The translations under genes and the position numbers were made by a program. Positions 27,577 through 43,054 of a stretch of DNA of 64,000 nt are shown in pieces. Within the stretch, counting starts at the first letter, position 1; every line of letters starts with the position of its first letter. The notes below the pieces were generated by a model. That model was not told where the DNA came from and made no database searches. It was given only the letters and a program-made list of their open reading frames with translations. This DNA is from Streptomyces caniscabiei (GTDB lineage Bacteria; Actinomycetota; Actinomycetes; Streptomycetales; Streptomycetaceae): assembly GCF_014930365.1 (NCBI RefSeq), contig NZ_JABXWI010000003.1, positions 124,001 through 188,000 of the forward strand, read 5' to 3'.

Positions 27577-27618
27577 CGCACCGAACCCCCCGAGCTCGAC
27601 GGCGCGACGAAGGCCCCC

Positions 27619-30600
27619 TCAGTCCTCCGCCGCGTACGACCAGAACTCCACCTCCGTCAGGTTGCACCGCCCGTTGTGCGTGTCGTGGAGGCGGAGCAGC
27701 GGATACGTCGCCGTCGTCGGCAGGGCCGCCTCGTACCACGTGCCGTCCGTCGTCGTGCCGATGGTGTGCAGGTCGGTCCAGGTCGCGCCGCCGTCCGTGG
27801 AGCCGCGCAGCACCGTGCCCGTCGCCCGTGCCGCGAACCCGGCGCGCGGCAGGACGCGGAGCCTGTCGACCCGCAGGGTGCCGCCCGCGCCCGCGTCGAT
27901 GTCGATCCAGCTGTCGGCCGCGAGGGTGTCCGTGTAGGTGGCGGGGTCGCCGTCGAAGGCCCGCCAGCCGTTGCCGGCCTGCGTCCCCGTGCCGGGCCAG
28001 GCGATGGTCGACGCCTTCACCATCGACGCGGTCACCTCGGTGCGGCGCAGCAATGTCTCCCGGGAGACGAGCAGCTCGTACGCCGCGTACACCTCGTCGA
28101 TCCGGGTGTCCTCGTCCTTCCCGGTCTCCGCCTCCACCCGGTCGAGCTCGGCGGTGAAGGCCGCGTGGCTCTTCTTCGTCCATCCGGCCGGGTCGGTGGC
28201 GCGCGCCCGGGCGAGGACGTCGGCGAAGGTCTCGGCGACGGCCACGGCGGGTGCGGAGACCCGGGTGCCGCCGCCCACCAGGGCCGCCGTGACCCGGTAG
28301 TGGCGCCTGCCGTGCCGCAGCCCCTCGTCGTCGTGGGCGAGGGACCGGGTGTCCTTGGCGAGCACGTGCCAGGTGTCGCCGTCCGTGGACCGCTCCAGGG
28401 TGAACGTGAGCGCGTCCTCCGGCTTGCCCCAGCGGGCGGTGACGGTGTCGCCGTCCCGCTCCAGGGCGACGAGCAGCGGAGCGTTCCCGAGGCCGTCGAC
28501 CTCCACCTCGGCGAAGGCCGCGTCGCCCGTGGCCACGACGCCCGCGTGCACCGCGTACGGGAAGGGGCAGAAGAGGCTGCCGACCGTCACCCAGGTACGG
28601 CCGTCGCGCGACACCTGGCCGTGCACCCGGTGGGTGGTGAGGTCGCGGACGAGCCGGAGGTACGGGGTGGCGGCCAGGGTGCGGCCGGGGAGAGGCCGGG
28701 TGATCGGGGAGCGGAGGTCGTCCTGCCAGTCGTGGCGGCTGTCGCGGGTGCGGTGGTGCAGGACGAGTCCGCCGTCGGCGTCGGCGCCGAAGTACACGTG
28801 CCGGGTGTCGGCGGTGAGCCGGTCGCGGAGCATCAGGCCGGTCGCGGGGCCCCGGGCGCCGTCCACACGGGCCGTGAGCGTGAAGCCGCCCACCGCCGGG
28901 CGGTTCACGAAGTGCAGTGCGTCGTCGATGTCGCGGGAGGAGACCCGGTAGTCGTCGCCCTCGCCGAGGCCGTCGCCGTGGGCGCCGAGGACGCGGACGG
29001 TCGAGCCGCGCACGATCGCACCGCCCTCGCGGGCGTGGTGGAGGGCGTCGTCGCGCCAGCCGGTCCGGCGCACCCCGGGCGAGGCGGGCCGCTTCAGCTC
29101 GGTCTCGATCGCGTACGACGCCGGGGCCCGGCCCGCCGCGTTCACCGCCGTGACCGTGTAGAAGCGGGTCTCGCCGGACCGCGCGGACGTGTCCGCGAAG
29201 TGCCGGCCCTTCACCCCGGAGGCGATCAGCTCGTACGGGCCCTTGCGTCGGGTCGCCCGCCGTACCTCGTAGTGCGTGGCGCCCGCTGACGTCTGCCAGG
29301 TGACCAGGACCGAGGCGTCGCCGGGCAGGGTGTGGACGAAGTCGACGGGGGAGGGCGGGAGTTCGGTGACGGTCTCCGACTCCAGGCGCAGCACCAGCCC
29401 GGTCATCGGCGGCACGCTCACCTTGCCGCCGCGCACCGGCAGCCTCCGGCCGCTCACCAGGTCGAGGACGCCCGTGCCGCCGCCCGGTACCGCCACCCGG
29501 TGGGTGCGCTCGTTCCCGTACGCCTTCCGGGTCGTGTTGACGGCGAAGAGGTAGCGGCCGTAGCGGGCCGTGAGGAGATCGGGGTAGCCCGAGTAGGCGT
29601 GGTCGGCCTCGAAGTTCTCGCGGTGGACCGTCCCCACGCCGGGCTGGAAGGTGATGGGGGCGATCTCGCCGGCGAGGGCCTGGAGGGCGGTGGAGTCGCC
29701 CGTCTGCTGGTCCTCCATGAAGTCGACGTCGATGTTGTCCATGCGGGCCCAGTAGTCCTCGTACCGGAAGAGCCCCTCGGTGTGCAGCTGGACGATGTGG
29801 TCGCGGTCGGGGTGGCGGACGTGGAGCCGGCCGTTGCGGGCGAAGCCGCGCTGGCGTTCGTTGAGATGGCCCCACAGATGGGTGTCGCCGTCGCGCAGGG
29901 AGACGAACATGCAGTCCACGTCGACCCAGGCGAAGCGCTCGTAGTCGGCGGTGCGCACCCCGAGCGCGGTGAGTTCGGCGGGGGTGTAGTAGGCGAAGTC
30001 GGTGTGCGGGTGGACGATGCCGGTCGGTTCCTGGTTCTTCAACCAGTCCCAGGTCTCGCCGAGTTCGAGGTCGTACTTGTTCTTCGACTTCACGGCGGAG
30101 AAGTTGGCGAAGTACTGGTGGTCGGCGATCTGCTGCTGGGCGAAGCCCACCGCCTCCCGGGCGTAGCGCCGGGTGCGGCTCCACTGCTCGCCGGCGTACC
30201 GCTCGGGGTGCTCGGCGATGTGGTGGGCGAGGGAGACGTAGTGGAGGAGCTTGCCCTCGGAGATGCGCAGGACGTAGCCGGGGAAGCCGGGGAAGTTGGT
30301 GTTGCGCTCGTCGACGACCATCTCCATGCGCATGGTCCGCTTGAGGTCGTCGTCGAGGTCGGTCATCCGGGCGTGCGAGCGGGCATGCAGGTTGCGCAGC
30401 GCCAACTCCAGTATTTTGTCGTTGAGTTGTTCGTCGCCCTCGTGGCCCCAGGTGCGGTGGAACCACTCGGGGAGGTAGTTGGTGGCCTCGCCGTAGTTGG
30501 CGACGTAGCCGTTCTCGCGGGTGTGGCCGGCCTCGGTCATGGTCGTGAAGTGGGTGCCGAGGGGGAGGCGGCGGACGATGTCGCCGTTCTTGTCGAGTTT

Positions 30601-32094
30601 GGAGCGGGCCAGCCCTTTGATGACGTACTTGACGTAGTCGTCGGTCCAGCGGGCCGTGGTGTCGTGCTGGAAGAGGGAGTGGAAGAGGTCGAGGTCCTGA
30701 CCGTCGGGGCCGACCAGCACCTCCTCGCCGAGGAAGGGCTCCCAGCCGAGGGCCTCGCCGACGATGCGGTGGCTGCGCTCCCGCCCCTCGTAGTGCGGGG
30801 ACCCGATCACCCGCAGGCCCTCGTGGGCCTCCCAGGCGCCCTCGTACGTGTACATCACCTGGTTGTAGATGTAGGAGAGGCGGGAGCGGGCGTAGTCGAA
30901 GTTGGCCTTCAGGACGCGTTCCCAGGCGGCGCGGCGGGTGAGGGGGCCGCCGTCCCGGCCGACGCCCGCGAGGGAGGTGGGCCCTTCCTCGGTGCCGGTG
31001 ACGAACGGTTCGTCGAGGAACTCCTCGAAGGCCTCGCGGCCGTGGACATCGTTGTCGGCGATGACGTTCTCGACCAGGTACAGCGCCTGGCCGAGCGCCC
31101 CGTAGTAGCCGCCCCAGTCGCCCTGGTGCCCGCCCCAGGCCAGCAGCCTGGTGTTCCGGTAGTAGTCCTTGGTGTGGTTGTCGACGCACTTGAGGACCCG
31201 CAGCAGCGCGGCCTTCCGGGCGGCCGGGGTCTTCGCCGGGCACCAGGAGGCACGGGCCAGCGCGCCCGCGTAGAAGAACAGCTCCTCGACGTAGCGGACG
31301 ATGGACAGCCTGCCGTCGGCGGTCGCGTCCACCTTCGCCGAGAGGGAGTCGAAGAGCTTCACCTGATCGGCGACATAGCCGTCGACGAGCGCCTGCCTCG
31401 CGGTGTCGTCGACGTCGGCGACCGTGGCGGTGGGCGGGGTGAACTCGGTCCGGGGATCGTCGCCGAGGTCGAGGTGGCTGCCGGTGTGGGTGTAGGCGCG
31501 GTGGTAGCCGCGGGAGTTCGCGGTCACCTTGCCGGAGAAGGCGCTGTCGTAGGTGCGCAGGGTGATCTCGGCCCGGGTCCGGCCGCGGGTGTGCTCCAGC
31601 GGCAGCATGATCGTGGCGTAGAAGAAGCGTCCGGGGAGGGGCCGGCTGGTGCCGGTGTTCAGGGCCTCGTAGTCGCCGGAGCGGCGGTAGCCGATCTGCT
31701 CGCCGTTGATGTACGCGATCGTCTTGTACGGGGAGGTGTCACCGCCCCAGAACTTCACCGTGAGGTGGTTCTGGTGGACCGGGTCGACGGCGACGGTGAA
31801 GCGGAGGTCGCCGCCCTTGACGCCGGGGGTGGAGAGGGGCCTCGCGACCCGCGCCCGGTCCCCCGCGTGGCCGTCGACGACCTCGGTGTCCGGGCCGTGG
31901 AAGTCGTGGGCCGCCTCGGAGTCCGCGTCGCCGAAGTCGACGAGGTCCAGCCGTCCCGCGCCGCCCGCCGCGGCGCCGGTCCCCCGCTCGGGCGCGTCCC
32001 CGGCAGCCGCCGCCGGGGACCAGGCACCGGCGAGGGCCAGTGTGCCGGTGCCCGCCGCGGCCGTGGTCAGGACGGATCTTCTGGAGATGGGCAT
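27619..32094 (-). CDS. Exported 1491-aa multidomain carbohydrate-active protein, catalytic family unrecognised
   Basis: The start ATG 32094 opens a Tat signal (SRRSVLTTAAAG). Residues about 30-200 look like a beta-sandwich; 200-800 are mostly helical with many Trp, His and Tyr (toroid-like), including NGYVANYGEATNYLPEWFHR and DFAYYTPAELTALG. After a beta-rich cap (to about 910) come an FN3 domain (about 916-1001), a concanavalin-like or DUF1349-like domain (about 1015-1190), a second FN3 (about 1198-1285), a helical FIVAR-like segment, and a C-terminal F5/8-type (discoidin) domain (about 1355-1491). This is the layout of a polysaccharide lyase or hydrolase, but I cannot name the catalytic family. 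A LacI-type site lies 34 nt upstream. Confidence 0.75.
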   Translation of the reverse strand: MPISRRSVLTTAAAGTGTLALAGAWSPAAAAGDAPERGTGAAAGGAGRLDLVDFGDADSEAAHDFHGPDTEVVDGHAGDRARVARPLSTPGVKGGDLRFTVAVDPVHQNHLTVKFWGGDTSPYKTIAYINGEQIGYRRSGDYEALNTGTSRPLPGRFFYATIMLPLEHTRGRTRAEITLRTYDSAFSGKVTANSRGYHRAYTHTGSHLDLGDDPRTEFTPPTATVADVDDTARQALVDGYVADQVKLFDSLSAKVDATADGRLSIVRYVEELFFYAGALARASWCPAKTPAARKAALLRVLKCVDNHTKDYYRNTRLLAWGGHQGDWGGYYGALGQALYLVENVIADNDVHGREAFEEFLDEPFVTGTEEGPTSLAGVGRDGGPLTRRAAWERVLKANFDYARSRLSYIYNQVMYTYEGAWEAHEGLRVIGSPHYEGRERSHRIVGEALGWEPFLGEEVLVGPDGQDLDLFHSLFQHDTTARWTDDYVKYVIKGLARSKLDKNGDIVRRLPLGTHFTTMTEAGHTRENGYVANYGEATNYLPEWFHRTWGHEGDEQLNDKILELALRNLHARSHARMTDLDDDLKRTMRMEMVVDERNTNFPGFPGYVLRISEGKLLHYVSLAHHIAEHPERYAGEQWSRTRRYAREAVGFAQQQIADHQYFANFSAVKSKNKYDLELGETWDWLKNQEPTGIVHPHTDFAYYTPAELTALGVRTADYERFAWVDVDCMFVSLRDGDTHLWGHLNERQRGFARNGRLHVRHPDRDHIVQLHTEGLFRYEDYWARMDNIDVDFMEDQQTGDSTALQALAGEIAPITFQPGVGTVHRENFEADHAYSGYPDLLTARYGRYLFAVNTTRKAYGNERTHRVAVPGGGTGVLDLVSGRRLPVRGGKVSVPPMTGLVLRLESETVTELPPSPVDFVHTLPGDASVLVTWQTSAGATHYEVRRATRRKGPYELIASGVKGRHFADTSARSGETRFYTVTAVNAAGRAPASYAIETELKRPASPGVRRTGWRDDALHHAREGGAIVRGSTVRVLGAHGDGLGEGDDYRVSSRDIDDALHFVNRPAVGGFTLTARVDGARGPATGLMLRDRLTADTRHVYFGADADGGLVLHHRTRDSRHDWQDDLRSPITRPLPGRTLAATPYLRLVRDLTTHRVHGQVSRDGRTWVTVGSLFCPFPYAVHAGVVATGDAAFAEVEVDGLGNAPLLVALERDGDTVTARWGKPEDALTFTLERSTDGDTWHVLAKDTRSLAHDDEGLRHGRRHYRVTAALVGGGTRVSAPAVAVAETFADVLARARATDPAGWTKKSHAAFTAELDRVEAETGKDEDTRIDEVYAAYELLVSRETLLRRTEVTASMVKASTIAWPGTGTQAGNGWRAFDGDPATYTDTLAADSWIDIDAGAGGTLRVDRLRVLPRAGFAARATGTVLRGSTDGGATWTDLHTIGTTTDGTWYEAALPTTATYPLLRLHDTHNGRCNLTEVEFWSYAAED

Positions 32095-32127
32095 GCGGAG
32101 TCCTCCCGGCCGGGCGCACAGCACAGC

Positions 32128-32141
32128 AGTAAACGTTCTCT
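32128..32141 (-). promoter_or_regulatory. LacI-type operator, site 1
   Basis: AGTAAACGTTCTCT, 34 nt upstream of the 1491-aa gene, fits RGYAANCGNTYTCY shared with sites at 33838, 51591 and 60886. The longer 26-nt stretch 32128-32153 matches 33838-33863 at 21 positions, so the two promoters are probably controlled alike. Confidence 0.55.
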
Positions 32142-32214
32142 GCGGAAGGTAGGGGGCTCCGGTCGAGGTCGACAAGATGTCGTACGGCAGAAAGACTTTC
32201 GATCGCCCTGTAAA

Positions 32215-32260
32215 ACAGACAACGGTTGTCGGCGTGATCACGCCGACAACCGTTGTCTGT
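32215..32260. terminator. 46-nt perfect palindrome, bidirectional terminator
   Basis: A perfect 23-bp inverted repeat centred on TGATCA, with A-runs (32212-32215) and CTTTTC (32261-32266) at the edges, so each strand ends in a short U-tract. Each arm contains GACAACGGTTGTC, itself nearly palindromic. It lies 32 nt after the stop codon of the 123-aa secreted protein. Confidence 0.85.
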
Positions 32261-32292
32261 CTTTTCCGCGACTCAGGTGCGTGTCCGCACGG

Positions 32293-35197
<2,905 letters not shown>

Positions 35198-35215
35198 GTC
35201 TTCGGCGTACTTCGT

Positions 35216-35241
35216 AAACCCCCTTTCCTAACCCCTTGTAG
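35216..35241 (+). promoter_or_regulatory. Direct repeats before the ROK regulator
   Basis: AAACCCCCTTTCC (35216-35228) and TAACCCCTTGTAG (35229-35241) are adjacent copies of an AACCCYTT motif, about 80-105 nt before the ROK gene. Similar motifs lie before the solute-binding-protein gene (36667, 36735), so this is a candidate operator for the ROK protein. Confidence 0.45.
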
Positions 35242-35319
35242 AAAGTCCCTCCTCGCCATAGCCTGAGCGCCGCGCCGGGGCAACAGGCCTCGTCATGGCC
35301 TGGAGGGATCGAGGGGATC

Positions 35320-36621
35320 ATGTCGTCGGTGAAGCGCACCTCACGCGACATCCGCACCGCGAACCGCTACGAGGTGCTGCGCCAGATCATCGCCAAGTCT
35401 CCCACCTCCCGACAGGAGCTGGCGGCGGCCACCGGGCTGAGCCTGGCCACGGTCGCCACGCTCGTGGGCGAGCTGCTCGACCTCCGCATGATCACCGAGG
35501 TCGGGTTCGAGGACTCGGCGGGCGGCCGCCCCCGCGGGCTGGTGGCCGTCAACGCGTCGGGGGGCGCGCTGATCGGCGTCGACATCGCGGAGACGTACGT
35601 CCACGTCGAGCTGTTCGACCTGGCGCTGAACGTCCTGGCCCGCGCCGAGGAGAACGTCCGCCCGGGTGAGAGCCTGCCCGAGCAGATGGTGGGGCACGTC
35701 GCCGCCGCCGTCGGCTCCGTGGTCGCGCAGGCCGGCACCGAGGGCGCCCGGGTGCTCGGCGTCGGGGTGAGTGTGCCGGGGCAGGTCGACCGCGCCACCG
35801 GCATCTCGGAGTACGCGCCCAACTGGGACTGGCACGACGTACCGCTGCTCGATCTGCTGACCGAGCACATCGCCTACCCCCTGTACCTGGACAATCCGCT
35901 GCGCGCCGTCGCCGTGGCCGAGCTGTGGTTCGGCGCGGCCCGGGGACGCGGGGACGCCGCGGTGATCACCCTCGGGACCGGCGTGGGCGCCGGGCTCGTC
36001 CTGGACGGCGGGCTGCACCGGGGAGTGAGCAACAGCGCCGGCGAGTGGGGCCACACGACGATCGTGCTGGACGGCCGGCTGTGCCACTGCGGCAACCACG
36101 GCTGTGTGGAGACGTATGTGGGCGCCCCGGGGATCATGCTGAACCTCCGGGAGCTGAGCCCGCGCAGCACCCTGCTGCACCCCGAGGACCAGACGGCCAC
36201 CATCGCGGCCCTCGCGCGGGGCGCGGCCCGGCACGACCCGGTGGCGGTCAAGGTGGTGCGGGACACCGCCCGATATCTCGGGGCGGGGATCGCCGACCTG
36301 GTCAATCTGTTCAACCCCGAGGTGGTCGTGCTCAGTAGCTGGGTCGCGGCCGCCCTGGGCGAGCCCCTGGTCACGGAGGTGCGCGAGGCGGTCGCCCGGC
36401 ACGCGCTGCCGCGACCGATGGCCGCCACCGAGATCGTGCTCTCCCAGATCCCGAGCGATCCGGCATGCCTGGGCGCGGCGACGTTCGCGCTGGAGGGCGC
36501 GCTCCAGTCGGTCGGGCAGAAACCGGGCACCCGGGCCGCGTCGGCCATGTCGCGGAGCAGGCCCGCCGTGCGCCGCCGAGGGCGGTCCGAAGAGCGCGAC
36601 AGCCTGCGCGAACACCCCTGA
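35320..36621 (+). CDS. ROK family transcriptional regulator
   Basis: 433 aa. An N-terminal winged HTH (SRQELAAATGLSLATVATLV) precedes a ROK domain with ATP-binding-like GTGVGAGLVLDGGLHRG and the zinc motif CHCGNHGCVE. Such proteins repress sugar-uptake operons and are released by sugars or their phosphates. It lies just upstream of a sugar ABC transporter and GH2 beta-galactosidase on the same strand, but a terminator (36625-36656) separates it from them. The last 35 residues are Arg-rich and extend beyond the usual domain. Confidence 0.88.
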   Translation: MSSVKRTSRDIRTANRYEVLRQIIAKSPTSRQELAAATGLSLATVATLVGELLDLRMITEVGFEDSAGGRPRGLVAVNASGGALIGVDIAETYVHVELFDLALNVLARAEENVRPGESLPEQMVGHVAAAVGSVVAQAGTEGARVLGVGVSVPGQVDRATGISEYAPNWDWHDVPLLDLLTEHIAYPLYLDNPLRAVAVAELWFGAARGRGDAAVITLGTGVGAGLVLDGGLHRGVSNSAGEWGHTTIVLDGRLCHCGNHGCVETYVGAPGIMLNLRELSPRSTLLHPEDQTATIAALARGAARHDPVAVKVVRDTARYLGAGIADLVNLFNPEVVVLSSWVAAALGEPLVTEVREAVARHALPRPMAATEIVLSQIPSDPACLGAATFALEGALQSVGQKPGTRAASAMSRSRPAVRRRGRSEERDSLREHP

Positions 36622-36624
36622 GCC

Positions 36625-36656
36625 GAGGGCCGCCGGACCCTGACCCGGCGGCCCTC
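36625..36656 (+). terminator. Terminator after the ROK gene
   Basis: A 12-bp GC stem, GAGGGCCGCCGG / CCGGCGGCCCTC, with an 8-nt loop, starting 4 nt after the stop codon. It implies that the transporter operon downstream has its own promoter. Confidence 0.75.
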
Positions 36657-36666
36657 TCCCCCACGT

Positions 36667-36828
36667 CAAACCCTTTGCACCGCACGGACGTTCGGAACAC
36701 CGAACCGAATACAACGCTTCGAACAGACTTCGTCCAACCCCTTGCCGAAGCCTTAGCCGAAGGTTAACGTCCCGCACCGCAAGCCTCTTTGAGCCACTGA
36801 GTCATCCGGCCCTGAGCCACTGAGCCAT
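36667..36828 (+). promoter_or_regulatory. Control region of the galactoside ABC transporter operon
   Basis: Three elements are visible. CAAACCCTTTGCAC (36667-36680) and CAACCCCTTGCCG (36735-36747) match the motifs before the ROK gene. GTTCGG-AACA-CCGAAC (36690-36705) is a 6-bp inverted repeat. TGAGCCACTGAGYCAT is directly repeated at 36790-36805 and 36813-36828. Together they are likely operators; the solute-binding-protein gene starts at 36870. Confidence 0.45.
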
Positions 36829-36869
36829 GGGCGCAGAGCCGCAGCCGTACTCGAGACAAGGACGTCAGC

Positions 36870-38132
36870 ATGTCGGCATTCAGGAACAGCAACTTCGACC
36901 GCCGTACCGCCCTGCGGGCCGCGCTGGGTCTGGCCGCCGCCGGCGGACTGGCCGCGTGCGGCGGCAACACCGGCAGGAGCAGCAGCGGTGGCGGCGCCGG
37001 CCTCACGCAGTACTTCCACGCGTACGGCGAGGCGGGCACCGAGCAGGCCATCAAGCGCTACGCGAAGGCCTACAAGAAGTCCAACGTCACCACGCAGTGG
37101 ATCACCGGCTCCAACTTCGAGAGCAAGCTGTTCGCCTCGCTGCTCACGGACAAGGCCCCCGACTGCTTCGAGTTCCACCCGCAGCTGCAGATGATCGAGA
37201 GCGGCCAGGTCGCCGACCTGACCGACCTGATAGACCCGGTCAAGGACGACTTCAACCAGGCCGACATCCAGTCGCACACGGTCGACGGCAAGATCTACGG
37301 CATCCGGATGATCGACGACCCGCAGTTCTTCTTCTACCGCAAGTCGCTGTTCGAGAAGGCCGGTGTCGAGGTCCCGCAGACGCTGGAGGAGCTGGCGGAG
37401 GCCGCCGCCAAGCTGACCACCAGCAAGGTCAAGGGTGCCTACCTCGGCAACACCCTGCACTCGATGGTCAACCCGCTGATCTGGTCGGCCGGCGCGCAGC
37501 ACCTGGACGAGAAGAACCAGATCGCCTACCACACGGACGCGGTCGTCGACGGCTTCAAGCAGCTGCGCAAGCTGTTCACCAGCGGTGACCTGCTGCTCGA
37601 CGCCCCGACCGACTTCTGGGACCCCTCCGCGCTCAACCAGGGCCTGACCGCCATGCAGTGGTGCGGCATGTGGGCGATGCCGCAGATGCAGGAGGCGCTC
37701 GGCGACGACCTCGGCATCTTCCCGTTCCCGAAGGTCGGCAGCGCCGGCAAGCAGTCCGTCTACAACGGCGGCTGGTCGATGTTCGTCAACGCCAAGGGCA
37801 AGAACGTCGAAGAGACCAAGGAATACGTGAAGTGGCTGTGGATCGACCAGAAGGACTACCAGGAGGACTGGGCGCTCTCCTACGGCTTCCACATCCCGCC
37901 GCGCACGTCGATCGCCGAGTCCGCCGACAAGCTGAAGTCGGGCCTGCCCGCTGAGGGCGTGAAGCTCTTCAACGAGTTCGGCCACTTCGACAACATCGGC
38001 TGGACCCAGGCGAGCATCACCGCCCTGGAGGACGTCCTCGCCAACTCCGTGCGCAAGGGCGGCGACCCGGACAAGGAACTGACCAAGGCCGACGCGAAGG
38101 TCAACAAGGAACTGAAGAAGCTCTTCGGCTAG
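36870..38132 (+). CDS. Sugar ABC transporter solute-binding lipoprotein
   Basis: 420 aa. A Tat-type lipoprotein signal (FDRRTALRAALG, lipobox LAAC, Cys31) precedes a family-1 sugar-binding fold; YFHAYGEAGTEQAIKRYAKA and DCFEFHPQLQMIESGQVADL are typical. It would capture oligosaccharides at the cell surface and deliver them to the two permeases that follow. Because the operon ends in a GH2 beta-galactosidase, beta-galactosides or galacto-oligosaccharides are the likely substrate. An AAGGA site precedes the ATG. No ATPase gene is present; Streptomyces usually uses the shared MsiK. Confidence 0.9.
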   Translation: MSAFRNSNFDRRTALRAALGLAAAGGLAACGGNTGRSSSGGGAGLTQYFHAYGEAGTEQAIKRYAKAYKKSNVTTQWITGSNFESKLFASLLTDKAPDCFEFHPQLQMIESGQVADLTDLIDPVKDDFNQADIQSHTVDGKIYGIRMIDDPQFFFYRKSLFEKAGVEVPQTLEELAEAAAKLTTSKVKGAYLGNTLHSMVNPLIWSAGAQHLDEKNQIAYHTDAVVDGFKQLRKLFTSGDLLLDAPTDFWDPSALNQGLTAMQWCGMWAMPQMQEALGDDLGIFPFPKVGSAGKQSVYNGGWSMFVNAKGKNVEETKEYVKWLWIDQKDYQEDWALSYGFHIPPRTSIAESADKLKSGLPAEGVKLFNEFGHFDNIGWTQASITALEDVLANSVRKGGDPDKELTKADAKVNKELKKLFG

Positions 38133-38155
38133 GCCGACGGACAGGTACTCACGAC

Positions 38156-39117
38156 ATGTCGACCATCACCAAGGACGGCGTCTCCAGCCCCGCCCCGGCG
38201 AAGGCCTCCCCGGCCAAGCCGCGGCGGGGGCTGCGGGGCTCTCCCACCTTCAACTTCTGGCTCTTCACCGGGCCGTTCCTGATCGGCCTGGCGATCTTCG
38301 TCTATCTGCCGATCCTGTGGAGCCTCTACCTGTCGTTCTTCGAGGCCCGCTTCACGGTCACGCCGAGCGAGTTCATCGGGCTCGACAACTACGTGACGAT
38401 GCTGACCGACGAGGACTTCATCGGATCGCTCGGCACCTTCACCGTCTTCGCCGCGTTGATCGTGCCACTGACCTGGGCGACCTCGCTCGGCCTCGCGCTG
38501 ATGGTGAACCGGCTGCGGTTCATGCGGGCGTTCTTCCGCTCGGTGTTCTTCCTGCCGACGGCGGTCAGCTATGTCGCCGCCTCCCTGATCTGGAAGATGT
38601 CCATCTTCAACGGTGTCCGCTTCGGTCTCGCGAACACCTTCCTGGGCATCTTCGGCATCGACAACACCGCGTGGCTGGCCAGCCCCGACCCGCCGTGGTA
38701 CTGGCTGCTCATCGTGACCGTACGCCTCTGGCTCCAGGCCGGCTTCTACATGATCCTCTTCATCGCGGCCCTGCAGAACATCCCGCAGGAGATGTACGAG
38801 GCGGCCTCGATCGACGGCGCCAAGCCCGGCTGGCAGACCTTCTGGCACATCACCCTGCCGCAGCTGCGGGCGACCTCCACCGCCGTGATCCTGCTGCTGC
38901 TCGTGGCGGCCTATCAGGGCTTCGACGAGTTCTTCAACCTGCTGAACAAGACCACCTGGGGCAGACCGCCGCTGGTGGAGCTGTACTACAAGGCGCTCGG
39001 TGAGAGCCAGGACTACGGCGCGGGCAGTGCGGGCGCGCTGATCCTCACCGTACTGATCTGCCTCGTGACCCTGCTCCAGGGCAAGATCATGGGATTCGGA
39101 AGGGGTGAGGAGTCCAA

Positions 39118-39121
<4 letters not shown>
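38156..39121 (+). CDS. Sugar ABC transporter permease (MalF-like)
   Basis: 321 aa with six hydrophobic segments. The EAA loop reads EMYEAASIDGAKPGWQTFWH with the conserved glycine, the contact site for the ATPase. It starts 23 nt after the solute-binding-protein gene. Its TGA overlaps the GTG of the second permease by 4 nt (GTGA), so the pair is translationally coupled. Confidence 0.92.
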
Positions 39122-42931
<3,810 letters not shown>

Positions 42932-42941
42932 GCGACCGGTG

Positions 42942-42981
42942 GACAGCGGCCGGCCGGCTCGTACGCCGGCCGGCCGCTGTC
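42942..42981 (+). terminator. Terminator of the beta-galactosidase operon
   Basis: A perfect 17-bp stem (GACAGCGGCCGGCCGGC and its complement) with loop TCGTAC, 10 nt after the beta-galactosidase stop codon. Its right arm overlaps the first unit of a 17-nt tandem repeat. Confidence 0.85.
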
Positions 42982-43022
42982 CGTCGCGGGCCGCTGTCCG
43001 TCGCGAGCCGCTGTCCGTCGCG
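42972..43022. repeat. 17-nt tandem repeat, three copies
   Basis: Units GGCCGCTGTCCGTCGCG at 42972-42988 and 42989-43005 and AGCCGCTGTCCGTCGCG at 43006-43022. Each contains GCCGCTGTC, so each could pair with the left arm of the terminator. It lies directly before the leaderless-looking gene at 43055. Confidence 0.9.
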
Positions 43023-43054
43023 GGCCGCCTGCGGAGGCCGGATACCCTCGCCCG

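Noticed and set aside
42972..43022. CRISPR-like array
   Set aside because: Three adjacent 17-nt units without spacers; simple tandem repeat.
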